DNA of 31,634 nucleotides, from contig CAZIPT010000023.1 of the NCBI GenBank assembly GCA_964541375.1, positions 1-31,634 on the forward strand, read 5' to 3'. The translations under genes and the position numbers were made by a program. Positions 6,189 through 14,020 of this stretch are shown here, piece after piece (positions within the stretch are counted from its first letter, which is position 1; every line of letters starts with the position of its first letter). A model generated the notes under the pieces. That model was not told the DNA's origin. It was given only the letters and a program-made list of their open reading frames with translations, and made no database searches. This DNA is from JBAXEO01 sp964541375 (lineage in GTDB: Bacteria; Actinomycetota; Coriobacteriia; Anaerosomatales; JAAXUF01).

Positions 6189-7606
6189 ACGCCGCAGCGG
6201 CGCCCCGGTCGGCCACACGCAAGAAGCGCACCCGCTGGGCGATAATCGCTTCCGTCGTCATGGCCGTGCTGGTTGTCGGTATCGTCGGCGCGACACTATT
6301 GCGACCAAAGAACTCCGGGCAGCCGACGGTTGCGACAGCAACAGTCGCGAAGAAGAGCATCACCGTCCTGGTATCCGGGACGGGAGAGACCGTGGTCGCC
6401 GACTCGGTCGACGTCAATCCCGAGATCACCGGCACCGTCGAAAAGCTCTACGTGAGCATCGGCGAGACAGTGACGGCCGGGGACGACCTCTACAAGATCT
6501 CGAGCTCAGATGTCGACGCGCAGCTCCTCAAGGCGCGGGCATCCCTGTTGCAGTCCAAGCAGAGCAAGACGCAGGCGCTGCAGGCCGAGGAGCAGGCGGA
6601 CGGTCAGGTCTACTCGGCGGAGACCCAGCAGGTCCAAGCGCAGCAGAACCTCGACAGACTTGAGAGCCAGCCGGCCACCTCACCGAGCAACGCGAACGAA
6701 GTAACGATCGCCAAGCGCCAGCTCAAGAGCGCAAAGCAGGGTGTCGAGACCGCCGAGGTTGCGCAAGCGGCCGCCGAGCAAGGGGTTCAGACCGCCAGCG
6801 CCGATTTGAAGTCGGCGCAGAGGTCATATGACGACGCCCTGGCAGACACTAGGCACACCGTTGTGACCGCCCCGATCACCGGCGTGGTCACGGCGCTCCC
6901 GATATCGGTCGGGTCACAAGTTGCCGCGGGTTCAACCAGTTCCTCGAGTTCTGGCGGCTCGACGGCGGGCTCCAACGGTGGATCTTCGGCCAGCGGGGCT
7001 TCGGGCACCACCGGCGGCACATCGTCCGGGACGTCTTCGGCATCGAGCGGTTCAGGCAGCGCGATCACTATCTCCGACATGTCATCACTCAAGGTGCAGA
7101 TAGCAGTGAGCGAGGTCGACATCCCAACGGTTGCGGCAGGACAGGGCGCGGTTGTGACGTTCGACTCGATTCGCGGTGAGACGTTCACTGGTAAGGTCGG
7201 CGCCATCTCGCCCAACGGCACCACGTCGTCGGGTGTCGTCAACTACACCGTCGACATCAACCTCGATGCGCTGAGCGCGAAGCTCAAGCCAGACATGACA
7301 GCGACCGGCGACATCACGACGCTCGTTGCAGACAGTGTCCTCGTTGTGCCCAACGCCGCCGTCAAGAATGAGGGGTCGACCAAGTACGTCAACGTCGTGG
7401 GATCTGACGGTCGCATCAAGAAGCAGACCGTCACCGTCGGCGTCGGCGACGAGTCGTACACGGAAGTGAAGAGCGGCCTCATAGAGGGCGCGACCGTGTC
7501 CACGAGCGCCTCTACTGCGATCGAGAGTTCCAAGAAGTCAGGCAATCCGATGATGCCCCCGAGACCGGGCGGAGCGGGTCGCCCGGGCGGCCCGGGAGGA
7601 AGCTGA
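6185..7606 (+). CDS. Efflux periplasmic-adaptor-like protein (HlyD/MacA family)
   Basis: The 473-residue membrane-fusion-type protein has an N-terminal anchor (KKRTRW then a ~22-residue hydrophobic helix, residues ~18-39). It then has a biotinyl-lipoyl half-motif (GTVEKLYVSIGETVTAGDDLYKI), a long alpha-hairpin rich in Gln/Ala (coiled coil, ~105-220), the second lipoyl half (VTAPITGVVTALPISVGSQV), beta-barrel and membrane-proximal domains. A Ser/Gly/Thr-only stretch of ~45 residues (about 249-293) is inserted between the second lipoyl half and the barrel. The C-terminus is Pro/Gly-rich. It heads an operon with an ATPase and a MacB-like permease. Start choice: ATG 6185 is coupled to the leader ORF; an in-frame ATG at 6056 lacks a ribosome site. 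In Gram-positive-type cells such adaptors work outside the membrane without a TolC channel. Confidence 0.87.
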   Translation: MNAAAAPRSATRKKRTRWAIIASVVMAVLVVGIVGATLLRPKNSGQPTVATATVAKKSITVLVSGTGETVVADSVDVNPEITGTVEKLYVSIGETVTAGDDLYKISSSDVDAQLLKARASLLQSKQSKTQALQAEEQADGQVYSAETQQVQAQQNLDRLESQPATSPSNANEVTIAKRQLKSAKQGVETAEVAQAAAEQGVQTASADLKSAQRSYDDALADTRHTVVTAPITGVVTALPISVGSQVAAGSTSSSSSGGSTAGSNGGSSASGASGTTGGTSSGTSSASSGSGSAITISDMSSLKVQIAVSEVDIPTVAAGQGAVVTFDSIRGETFTGKVGAISPNGTTSSGVVNYTVDINLDALSAKLKPDMTATGDITTLVADSVLVVPNAAVKNEGSTKYVNVVGSDGRIKKQTVTVGVGDESYTEVKSGLIEGATVSTSASTAIESSKKSGNPMMPPRPGGAGRPGGPGGS

Positions 7607-8304
7607 TGGCCGCAATCATCGAAGTCCGCGATCTGGTCAAGACATACGTGACGGGAGACTCGGAGACGTACGCGCTCAAAGGCGTTTCGCTGACGGTCGA
7701 GGAGGGCGAGTTCCTCGCCATAATGGGGCCCTCCGGCTCTGGTAAGTCGACGCTGATGAACCTCCTCGGTCTGCTCGACACCCCCACCAGTGGCAGCTAC
7801 GAGATCCGAGGCATCGATGTATCGTCGCTTGACGAGACAGAGCTCGCTGAAGCTCGCGCACGGGAGATTGGTTTCGTCTTCCAGTCGTTCAACCTGCTCC
7901 CGCGAGCGTCGATCATGCGCAACGTCACGCTGCCGCTCATTTACGCTCGAACGCCGAGCCGCGAGCGAGAAGCCAAAGCCATCGTTGCGATGGGGGCAGC
8001 GGGGATACCACCCGAACTCCATGGCAAGCTTTCGAACCAGATCTCCGGTGGCCAGATGCAGCGCGTTGCCATCGCGCGAGCGCTGGTCAACAATCCCGCG
8101 ATCATCCTGGCGGACGAGCCGACGGGCAACCTCGACAGTGTCACGGGCGATCACATCCTCGCGACGTTTGAGAAGCTCCGCGTTGAGGGTCACACCATCG
8201 TGCTGATCACCCACGAGCCTGAGGTTGCCGCGCATGCAGACCGGATCGTTCACGTACGAGACGGGCTCATCACGGACGCCATCGAGGACGGAGCCGCAGC
8301 ATGA
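7606..8304 (+). CDS. ABC transporter ATP-binding protein (MacB/LolD-like)
   Basis: The 232-residue ATPase has Walker A GPSGSGKST (residues ~43-51), the Q-loop in FVFQSFNLLP, the signature ISGGQMQRVAIARAL, Walker B IILADEPTG and the H-loop region VLITHEP. It matches the MacB/LolD/FtsE-like group that drives FtsX-type mechanotransmission permeases. Its ATG overlaps the adaptor TGA by one base (TGATG), and its own TGA overlaps the permease start. It should therefore be translated together with both to form a tripartite export or envelope-protection complex. The substrate cannot be read from the sequence. Confidence 0.94.
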   Translation: MAAIIEVRDLVKTYVTGDSETYALKGVSLTVEEGEFLAIMGPSGSGKSTLMNLLGLLDTPTSGSYEIRGIDVSSLDETELAEARAREIGFVFQSFNLLPRASIMRNVTLPLIYARTPSREREAKAIVAMGAAGIPPELHGKLSNQISGGQMQRVAIARALVNNPAIILADEPTGNLDSVTGDHILATFEKLRVEGHTIVLITHEPEVAAHADRIVHVRDGLITDAIEDGAAA

Positions 8305-9521
8305 TGATCAAGGACCTCTTGGGCGAGACACTCCTCTCGCTCATGGCGAACAAGGGCCGTTCGGCGCTGACGATTCTGGGCATCGTGATCGGAATCACGT
8401 CGGTGATCGTCATGGTCGCCTTCGGGCAAGGCACTAAAGCGTCGATTACCGCCGAGGTCTCGTCGATGGGAGCCAATCTCCTGACGATCACTCCCGGGAG
8501 CAGCTCGGGCGGGGGTGCAGGAAGTGGCGCAGGCTCGAACACCAAGTCACTCACGGTCGAGGACGCCGCGGCGATCTCCACACAGGTAAGGGACGTGAAG
8601 TCAGTAGCACAGGTGACTCAGGGCTCCTATACCGTCTCGGCCGATTCCAGCAATACGAATGTAACGGTAACGGGGACGACCACTGACTATCCCGCTATGC
8701 GCAACACGACGGTCGAGTACGGTGGCTGGTTCTCGGCCGACCAGCAGGCCGCGGCGGCTCGAGTCGCTGTGCTGGGGCCGGATACCGCATCGACGCTGTT
8801 CGGTACGGCCTCGAGCGCTGTTGGTGAGCGCATCCGGGTGTCGGGGCAACCCTTCACGGTCATCGGCGTCACCAAATCCAAAGGCAGTAGCGGCTTTGGA
8901 AACACCGACGAGGCCGTGTACGTGCCCTTCGAAACCTTCGATGCGCACCTGTCGAGTGCGGCCGGCATCAGCGCGCTCTACGTCGAAGCGACCACATCAG
9001 AAGCGATGACGCAGCTCGGGGCCGACACCAACGAACTGCTCCTGTCGCGCCACAAGATCGACAACGCGGATGATGCCGACTTCCAGATTCAGAACTCGGC
9101 AGACCTGGCGTCCACGATTTCGACGATCACCAATATGCTCACCGTTCTTCTCGGCACGATCGCCGGCATATCCCTCATCGTCGGCGGCATCGGGATCATG
9201 AACATGATGCTGACCACGGTCACCGAACGGATCCGTGAGATCGGCCTCCGCAAGGCCCTGGGCGCTACTCGCTCGGACCTCACGTCGCAGTTCCTTGCCG
9301 AGGCGGTCGCGCTGACATTAGTCGGTGGGCTGCTGGGAATCGCGTTCGGTTGGACGATTGCCTGGCTCATCACGGCCCTGTCCTCATACGAGGCGGTCGT
9401 GAGTGTGTACTCGGTGCTGCTTGCGGTGGGGGTGTCGACGGCCATCGGCATCGTGTTCGGCTACTACCCGGCGCGGAGGGCGGCGAAGCTGGATCCGATC
9501 GAGGCGCTTCGTTCCCAGTGA
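8301..9521 (+). CDS. ABC transporter permease, MacB/FtsX type
   Basis: The 406-residue permease has the four-helix MacB topology. One N-terminal helix (SALTILGIVIGITSVIVMVAFGQGTKASI) is followed by a large extracytoplasmic domain (~residues 50-270). Three C-terminal helices follow, with the FtsX signature MNMMLTTVTERIREIGLRKALGATRSDL and the ending GYYPARRAAKLDPIEALRSQ. A Gly/Ser loop (GSSSGGGAGSGAGS) early in the outer domain mirrors the low-complexity insert in the adaptor. The start is ATG 8301 (ATGATG), overlapping the ATPase stop. It is the last gene of the operon; a strong hairpin lies about 85 bases downstream. Confidence 0.93.
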   Translation: MMIKDLLGETLLSLMANKGRSALTILGIVIGITSVIVMVAFGQGTKASITAEVSSMGANLLTITPGSSSGGGAGSGAGSNTKSLTVEDAAAISTQVRDVKSVAQVTQGSYTVSADSSNTNVTVTGTTTDYPAMRNTTVEYGGWFSADQQAAAARVAVLGPDTASTLFGTASSAVGERIRVSGQPFTVIGVTKSKGSSGFGNTDEAVYVPFETFDAHLSSAAGISALYVEATTSEAMTQLGADTNELLLSRHKIDNADDADFQIQNSADLASTISTITNMLTVLLGTIAGISLIVGGIGIMNMMLTTVTERIREIGLRKALGATRSDLTSQFLAEAVALTLVGGLLGIAFGWTIAWLITALSSYEAVVSVYSVLLAVGVSTAIGIVFGYYPARRAAKLDPIEALRSQ

Positions 9522-9607
9522 ACTCTCCCAGGTTCCCGCTGTGTGATCCGCCGATCGCTGTCGGTACAACGCGAGGCGAGCGGCGGAGGCGACACCTGAT
9601 CTCCATC

Positions 9608-9638
9608 GAGGGGTGGTCCCAAGCAGGGGCCGCCCCTC
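9608..9638 (+). terminator. Hairpin terminator between efflux operon and NfeD-like gene
   Basis: GAGGGGTGGTCCC (9608-9620) pairs with GGGGCCGCCCCTC (9626-9638) around AAGCA. All 13 positions pair in plus-strand RNA, two of them as G-U wobbles. In the minus-strand RNA those two become mismatches, so it is best suited to ending the plus-strand operon. No U-run follows. The rest of the 9522-9640 gap shows nothing recognisable. Confidence 0.6.
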
Positions 9639-9640
9639 AA

Positions 9641-9865
9641 CTAGTCTCGGCGACGCACGATCAGCCGCTGGCCGAGCACAGTGAGAACGCAGGACACGCC
9701 GAGGAATGCGATCCATTGCCACGAGACCGGCAGCCGGAGCGCGTCGAGCAACGCGGCCACCGCTGCACCGAATGCCCATGGCAGGATGAGGAGCCCACCT
9801 GTGAAGGCTTCTGCCAGCGCGAAGACGACCACGAGTGAGATCCACGACCAGAACCAGGGGTTCAT
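9641..9865 (-). CDS. NfeD-like small membrane protein lacking the OB-fold domain
   Basis: The 74-residue protein has two or three hydrophobic helices: MNPWFWSWISLVVVFALAEAFTGG, LLILPWAFGAAVAALLDAL and WQWIAFLGVSCVLTVLGQRLIV, with a basic tail RRRD. It resembles the membrane half of NfeD-family proteins, which usually continue into a soluble OB-fold domain of ~60 residues; here the gene stops first. The ATG at 9865 is favoured because GGAAGGAG precedes it. Upstream in-frame starts (to 9958) would place that site inside the gene. NfeD proteins partner with membrane proteases or flotillins, but no such partner is adjacent. It stands alone, convergent with the efflux operon. Confidence 0.65.
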   Translation of the reverse strand: MNPWFWSWISLVVVFALAEAFTGGLLILPWAFGAAVAALLDALRLPVSWQWIAFLGVSCVLTVLGQRLIVRRRD

Positions 9866-10069
9866 CGAATCACTCGCTCCTTCCCACATCGTCCAGCCGC
9901 TGCGTTTCTCCACCAGCGTAGCGATTCCCCTGCGACGACTCCAGTCGAGCGAGCGCACCTGCTATTGCGCAGTAAGCGCATAGTATTAGTGCGTGATAGG
10001 CACTGGCTTGGTGCGGAATATGCGAATAGCATGGCAGGCAAGCATCACTCGACCTGTATGGAGGCAATC
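9866..10069. promoter_or_regulatory. Divergent region between NfeD-like gene and cysK
   Basis: These 204 bases must contain two outward promoters. An AT-rich block (TATTGCGCAGTAAGCGCATA, then GTATTAGTGCGTGATAGG, about 9964-10001) with repeated GCGCA/GTGCG elements is a plausible site for cysK promoter control by the Rrf2 regulator. I could not define a convincing -35/-10 pair. The cysK Shine-Dalgarno is GGAGG, 8 bases before its ATG. Confidence 0.35.
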
Positions 10070-11026
10070 ATGTCCGAGATCGCACGCACCGTAGACGCAA
10101 CCATCGGTGGTACCCCGGTCGTCTTTCTGAACAGTCTCGGCGAGGGCCTGCCGGGCCGGGTCGCCGTAAAGCTTGAGTCTCGCAACCCCGGCGGATCGGT
10201 CAAAGACCGCATCGGGAGGAGCATGATCGACGATGCCGAGGCCAAGGGCCTCATCACCCGAGGCAAGTCCGTCATCGTCGAGCCCACGAGCGGGAACACC
10301 GGCATCGCGCTTGCCCTTATCGGCGCCGCGCGCGGCTACCGTGTCATCCTGACGATGCCGGAGTCGATGTCGATCGAGCGTCGCAAGCTGTTGCGCGCGT
10401 TTGGGGCCGAGCTCGTGCTCACCGACAAGGCCAAAGGCATGAAGGGCGCCGTCGAAGAGGCCGAGCGCTTGGCCGCCGAGACGCCCGATGCCTGGATCGC
10501 TGGCCAGTTCGACAACCCCGCCAACCCCAAGGCGCACTACGAGACCACCGGTCCCGAGATCGAGTCGGTGCTCGAGGGTCACACCCTCGGGGCGTTGGTC
10601 GCGGGTGTTGGCACCGGCGGCACGATCTCCGGAGCCGGCCGGTACCTCAAGGAGCGCTATCCCGACGTGAAGGCCGTCGTGGTCGAGCCCGCCGAGTCAC
10701 CCATCATCTCGCAGAAGCTCGCAGGCGAAGAACTGACGCCTGGGCCTCATCTGATTCAAGGCATCGGCGCCAACTTCATCCCCAGCGTGCTCGATCTCGA
10801 CGTCATCGACGAGGTCCAGCAGGTCAACGGGGACGAAGCCATCGCCACGGCGCGGCGGCTGGCCAACGAAGAGGGGCTGCTGGTCGGCATTTCAAGCGGC
10901 GCCAACGTCACCGCGGCGCTTCGCCTCGCAGCCCGTCCCGAGTATGCGGGCAAGGTCATCGTGACCGTGGCCCCGTCCACCGGCGAGCGCTATCTGAGCA
11001 CGAAGCTCTGGGAAGAGCTGGGCTAG
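10070..11026 (+). CDS. cysK: Cysteine synthase A (O-acetylserine sulfhydrylase)
   Basis: The 318-residue PLP enzyme makes cysteine from O-acetylserine and sulfide in the cytosol. It has the PLP lysine K45 in SRNPGGSVKDRIG, the substrate loop EPTSGNTGIALA, the phosphate-binding GTGGTISGAG, and the C-terminal SSGANVTAAL. Length is typical. The chosen ATG (MSEIARTVDATIGGTPVV) follows GGAGGCAATC; the frame extends to 9965 but those residues have no family match. The Rrf2-type regulator starts 2 bases after the stop, a close pairing that resembles the functional CysK-CymR partnership of Firmicutes. Confidence 0.95.
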   Translation: MSEIARTVDATIGGTPVVFLNSLGEGLPGRVAVKLESRNPGGSVKDRIGRSMIDDAEAKGLITRGKSVIVEPTSGNTGIALALIGAARGYRVILTMPESMSIERRKLLRAFGAELVLTDKAKGMKGAVEEAERLAAETPDAWIAGQFDNPANPKAHYETTGPEIESVLEGHTLGALVAGVGTGGTISGAGRYLKERYPDVKAVVVEPAESPIISQKLAGEELTPGPHLIQGIGANFIPSVLDLDVIDEVQQVNGDEAIATARRLANEEGLLVGISSGANVTAALRLAARPEYAGKVIVTVAPSTGERYLSTKLWEELG

Positions 11027-11028
11027 CG

Positions 11029-11445
11029 ATGCGAGTCCCTCAGAGACTGGACTACGCGCTCAGGGCGCTCGTTCTCCTCGCGCTCCAGCCAGAGGGCGAG
11101 TACATCGCAGCCGGTGACCTGGCTGACCACCTGGGCCTGCCGCGTCGCTTCGTCGAGCAACAGGTGACTTCGCTGTCACGCTCGGGCATCGTGAGATGCC
11201 GGCGCGGGGCGGCGGGCGGCTGTGCGCTCGCGAGGCCTGCCGCGGAAGTCACCGTTCTTGACGTTGTGGAGGCCGTGCAGGGCGACGTGCTCGACGTTCC
11301 CAGGGTCACCGGCTCTGCGGCCTCGGCGCTGTGGGCCGAGGCGGCAGACGACCTGAGTTCATTCTTCGAGACAGTCAACCTGTCGGAGCTGGCCCAGCGT
11401 CAACGTGACATCGACGGCGCCGCAGCGACCATGTACTGGATCTAG
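11029..11445 (+). CDS. Rrf2-family transcriptional regulator (CymR-like)
   Basis: The 138-residue protein has the Rrf2 winged helix-turn-helix: LDYALRALVLLA, then AAGDLADHLGLPRRFVEQQVTSLSRSGIV, then a wing RGAAGGCALARP and a C-terminal dimer helix. It lacks the three clustered cysteines of IscR or NsrR, so an Fe-S cluster of that type is unlikely. Two cysteines do flank the wing (C57, C65). Placement 2 bases after cysK suggests it controls cysteine and sulfur metabolism, perhaps with CysK as sensor as in Bacillus CymR (known for that family; inferred here). Confidence 0.88.
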   Translation: MRVPQRLDYALRALVLLALQPEGEYIAAGDLADHLGLPRRFVEQQVTSLSRSGIVRCRRGAAGGCALARPAAEVTVLDVVEAVQGDVLDVPRVTGSAASALWAEAADDLSSFFETVNLSELAQRQRDIDGAAATMYWI

Positions 11446-11692
11446 TGTGTCGCAGTGTGCGCTGCCCGGTGGTGTGTTCGGTGGAGCGATGAATCAAAAC
11501 CGCAGCTCATGAGCCTACTTGGGGATACCCAGAGTGTCGAAATGTATCAGTACGGCAATCTGTTACATACGGAAGCCTTCTGATACACTCCCTGTGACTC
11601 GCGGTGGGATGGCCGCAGTCACTGTGGAGCCCGTTCTCTGGTGCTCGCAGGACCAATCAGTTCGTTTTCGTTCAGGGAGCAAGGGAGGAACT
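11446..11692 (+). promoter_or_regulatory. livJ upstream region with inverted repeat over the promoter
   Basis: This 247-base gap contains a TGA-TACACT element (11581-11589) that reads as an extended -10 for livJ, with only a poor -35 (TGTTAC, 11561-11566, 17 bases away). An exact 8-bp inverted repeat, TGTATCAG at 11543-11550 and CTGATACA at 11580-11587, brackets the promoter, and its right arm covers the -10. That geometry suits repression. About 100 bases of leader follow, ending in the strong Shine-Dalgarno AGGGAGGAACT. I recognise no known riboswitch in the leader. Confidence 0.55.
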
Positions 11693-12913
11693 ATGAAGGT
11701 GAGCAAGAAGCGTATGCTCGCCGTCGTCGCAGCGCTTGTGGCGCTGACGATGGTTGCTGCAGGTTGCAGCGGCGGCAGCGAGTCGTCCACCGGTGGTACC
11801 AGTGAGACGACCGTCAAGATCGGCATCGGTGCGCCTCTGACCGCCGGCGCCGTTGCACTTGGTAAAGGTATGGAGCGCGGAGCTGAGCTCGCGATCGAAG
11901 AGGCCAATGCTGGCGAAGCCGCCAAGGCCGCGGGCATCAAGTTCGTCGGCGTCCCCGGCGACGACCAGGGCGACCCCAAGACGGGCGTCACGGTGGCCAA
12001 CACCTTCGCTTCCGACCCGAACCTCCTGGGCGTCATGGGCCACCTCAACTCCGGTGTCTCGATTCCCGCCTCTAAGGTCTACGCCGACAAGAAGATCGTC
12101 ATGATCTCCCCGGCCTCGACCAACCCGGCGCTGACCCAGCAGGGTCTCACCAGCGTCTTCCGCGTCTGCACCACCGACGCGGTTCAGGGCCCCGCTGGCG
12201 CCGACTATGCCACCAAGCTTCTCGGCTTCAAGTCCGCCTACATCGTCTCCGACTCGACGCCTTACGGCGACGGTCTCGCAGACGAGTTCTCGAAGCAGTT
12301 CGCTGCTAACGGCGGCACGGTTCTCGGTACCGAGAAGACCAGCGACAAGGACACGGACTTCACCGCCTTGATCTCCAAGATCAAGCCCCTGAATCCCGAC
12401 GTCATCTACTACGGCGGCATCTACAACGCCGGTGCGCTCCTCACCAAGCAGGCCAAGGACGGTGGCATCAAGGCTCCGCTGATGGGCGGCGACGGTCTCT
12501 ACGACGCCGAGTTCATCAAGCTCGCCGGTGCCGCTCAGGCCGAGGGCGACTTCGCCACTTCGGTTGGTCTCCCGCTGGACAAGCTCCCCAAGGGCGTCGA
12601 CTTCAAGGCTGCCTTCGAGAAGAAGTTCCCGGGCGAGACCATCGCCGCGTACGACGCGTATGCGTTTGACGCGACCAACGTGATCATCGAGGCCATTCTT
12701 GCGGAGGCCAAGGCCAACAAGTCCGGCCTGACCTCTCCTGCCGGTCGCGATGCCATCATCAAGAACGTCGCCGACACCAAGACCACCGGTGTGACCGGCG
12801 AGATCTCGTTCGACGACAAGGGCGACACGACCAACAAGGCCATCACCCTGTACGTCGTTCAGGGCGGCACGTGGGTCACGAAGGCGGCTGCTGGAGCGGC
12901 TGTCGCTCCGTAA
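11693..12913 (+). CDS. livJ: Branched-chain amino acid ABC transporter substrate-binding lipoprotein
   Basis: The 406-residue periplasmic-binding-type protein begins with a lipoprotein signal (MKVSKKRMLAVVAALVALTMVAAGC), with the lipidated cysteine at position 25, followed by a Ser/Gly/Thr linker. The Leu/Ile/Val-binding (Peripla_BP_6) pattern follows: VKIGIGAPLTAGAVALGKGMERGAELA, VPGDDQGDPKTGV, LGVMGHLNSGVSIPAS, and later YYGGIYNAGALL and YDAYAFDA. It captures extracellular amino acids for the LivHM permease. The frame runs back to 11519, but the ATG at 11693 has the Shine-Dalgarno and signal peptide. Codon use (many C-ending codons) hints at high expression, fitting a binding protein. Confidence 0.95.
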   Translation: MKVSKKRMLAVVAALVALTMVAAGCSGGSESSTGGTSETTVKIGIGAPLTAGAVALGKGMERGAELAIEEANAGEAAKAAGIKFVGVPGDDQGDPKTGVTVANTFASDPNLLGVMGHLNSGVSIPASKVYADKKIVMISPASTNPALTQQGLTSVFRVCTTDAVQGPAGADYATKLLGFKSAYIVSDSTPYGDGLADEFSKQFAANGGTVLGTEKTSDKDTDFTALISKIKPLNPDVIYYGGIYNAGALLTKQAKDGGIKAPLMGGDGLYDAEFIKLAGAAQAEGDFATSVGLPLDKLPKGVDFKAAFEKKFPGETIAAYDAYAFDATNVIIEAILAEAKANKSGLTSPAGRDAIIKNVADTKTTGVTGEISFDDKGDTTNKAITLYVVQGGTWVTKAAAGAAVAP

Positions 12914-12958
12914 GCTCAGACTCGAGTTCCGCCGTCCGAAGATACACAGGACACGGTT

Positions 12959-12990
12959 CCGGGCGGGCATCAGTCATGGTGCCCGCCCGG
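12959..12990. terminator. Strong hairpin between livJ and livH
   Basis: CCGGGCGGGCA (12959-12969) and TGCCCGCCCGG (12980-12990) pair perfectly over 11 bp around a 10-base loop. There is no U-run. Its place between the binding-protein gene and the permease genes is typical of partial termination or 3'-end protection, which keeps livJ mRNA more abundant than the rest of the operon. Confidence 0.65.
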
Positions 12991-13052
12991 ACTCCGCGTT
13001 CGGCAGCAAAACGATCATTGGACGGCATCCCGGATAGACAGGAAAGCCCGCT

Positions 13053-14018
13053 GTGCTTGTGAATCTCATAATTGCGCAGCTCGTGAACGGTCTTACGCTA
13101 GGCGGGATGTACGCGCTCATCGCCCTTGGCTACACGCTGGTCTACGGCATCCTGCTCATGATCAACTTCGCTCACTCGGAGCTGTTCATGGTCGGCGCGT
13201 TTGTCGGTCTCGGCGTGATGACCTTGCTCACGAGTTCTAGCGCGGCAGAACGTTTTCCCTGGCTTGCGCCGGCCCAGGCGTTTTTTACCGGTAGCAGCTT
13301 CGGCATCATCTGCATGCTCGCTATCGTATTCCTGGTCTCGATGTTTGCCGTCGGCATCTTGGGCGTGACCATCGAGCGCTTGGCGTATCGGCCTCTGCGT
13401 CACGCACCCCGACTCGCCCCGCTGATCTCGGCCGTTGGCGTCTCCATCTTCCTGCAGAATGCGATCCTTCTTTGGGTCGACACCAAGCAGGTGCCGTTCC
13501 CCAATCCGCTCGGCAATGCGGCCGCATTTACCGTTGCCGGCGTACAGGTGAGCGTGCTGAAGGTGGTCATCGTCGTGACAGCGATTACGCTCATGATCGC
13601 CCTGGACACGTATGTGTCGCAGAGCCGGATGGGCAAGGCTATGCGTGCCACCTCACAGGATCGCGAGGCCGCAGGTCTTATGGGCATCGACATCAACCGC
13701 TCGATCATGTTGGCCTTCTTCATCGGTCCCGCGCTCGCGGCCGTGGCAGGCATCTTCTCGGGGATGTACTACGGCTCCATCGTCTTCTACATGGGATTTC
13801 TCCCGGGCATGAAGGCGTTCACGGCGGCGGTCATCGGCGGCATCGGTAACCTTCGAGGCGCCATGCTCGGTGGTTTCGTGCTCGGAATGGTCGAGTCGCT
13901 CGCATCCGGGTTTCTCTCGACCGGATACAAAGACGTTATCGCCTTCGCGATCCTCATCCTTGTACTGATATTCCGCCCCGGCGGTCTACTCGGCGAGTCC
14001 GTAGTGGAGAAGGTGTAG
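13053..14018 (+). CDS. livH: Branched-chain amino acid ABC transporter permease LivH
   Basis: The 321-residue polytopic membrane protein has the LivH pattern from its first residues (LIIAQLVNGLTLGGMYALIALGYTLVYGILLMINFAHSELFMVGAF). The conserved cytoplasmic loop is SRMGKAMRATSQDREAAGLMGIDI, and GMKAFTAAVIGGIGNLRGAMLGG lies near the end. About eight hydrophobic helices are visible. It starts with GTG at 13053 behind AGGAAAG. An insert with charged residues (~residues 60-82) separates early helices. It forms the translocation pore with LivM. Confidence 0.94.
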   Translation: MLVNLIIAQLVNGLTLGGMYALIALGYTLVYGILLMINFAHSELFMVGAFVGLGVMTLLTSSSAAERFPWLAPAQAFFTGSSFGIICMLAIVFLVSMFAVGILGVTIERLAYRPLRHAPRLAPLISAVGVSIFLQNAILLWVDTKQVPFPNPLGNAAAFTVAGVQVSVLKVVIVVTAITLMIALDTYVSQSRMGKAMRATSQDREAAGLMGIDINRSIMLAFFIGPALAAVAGIFSGMYYGSIVFYMGFLPGMKAFTAAVIGGIGNLRGAMLGGFVLGMVESLASGFLSTGYKDVIAFAILILVLIFRPGGLLGESVVEKV

Positions 14019-14020
14019 CC

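Noticed and set aside
11446..11692. Amino-acid riboswitch or T-box in the livJ leader
   Set aside because: No T-box sequence, specifier-loop pattern or terminator/antiterminator pair was seen.
12535..12846. Small minus-strand ORF within livJ
   Set aside because: It has no ribosome site and sits fully inside a well-supported gene.
11672..12970. 432-codon minus-strand frame opposite livJ
   Set aside because: It mirrors the codon bias of livJ and shows only Gly/Val/Arg/Asp-rich sequence without motifs.
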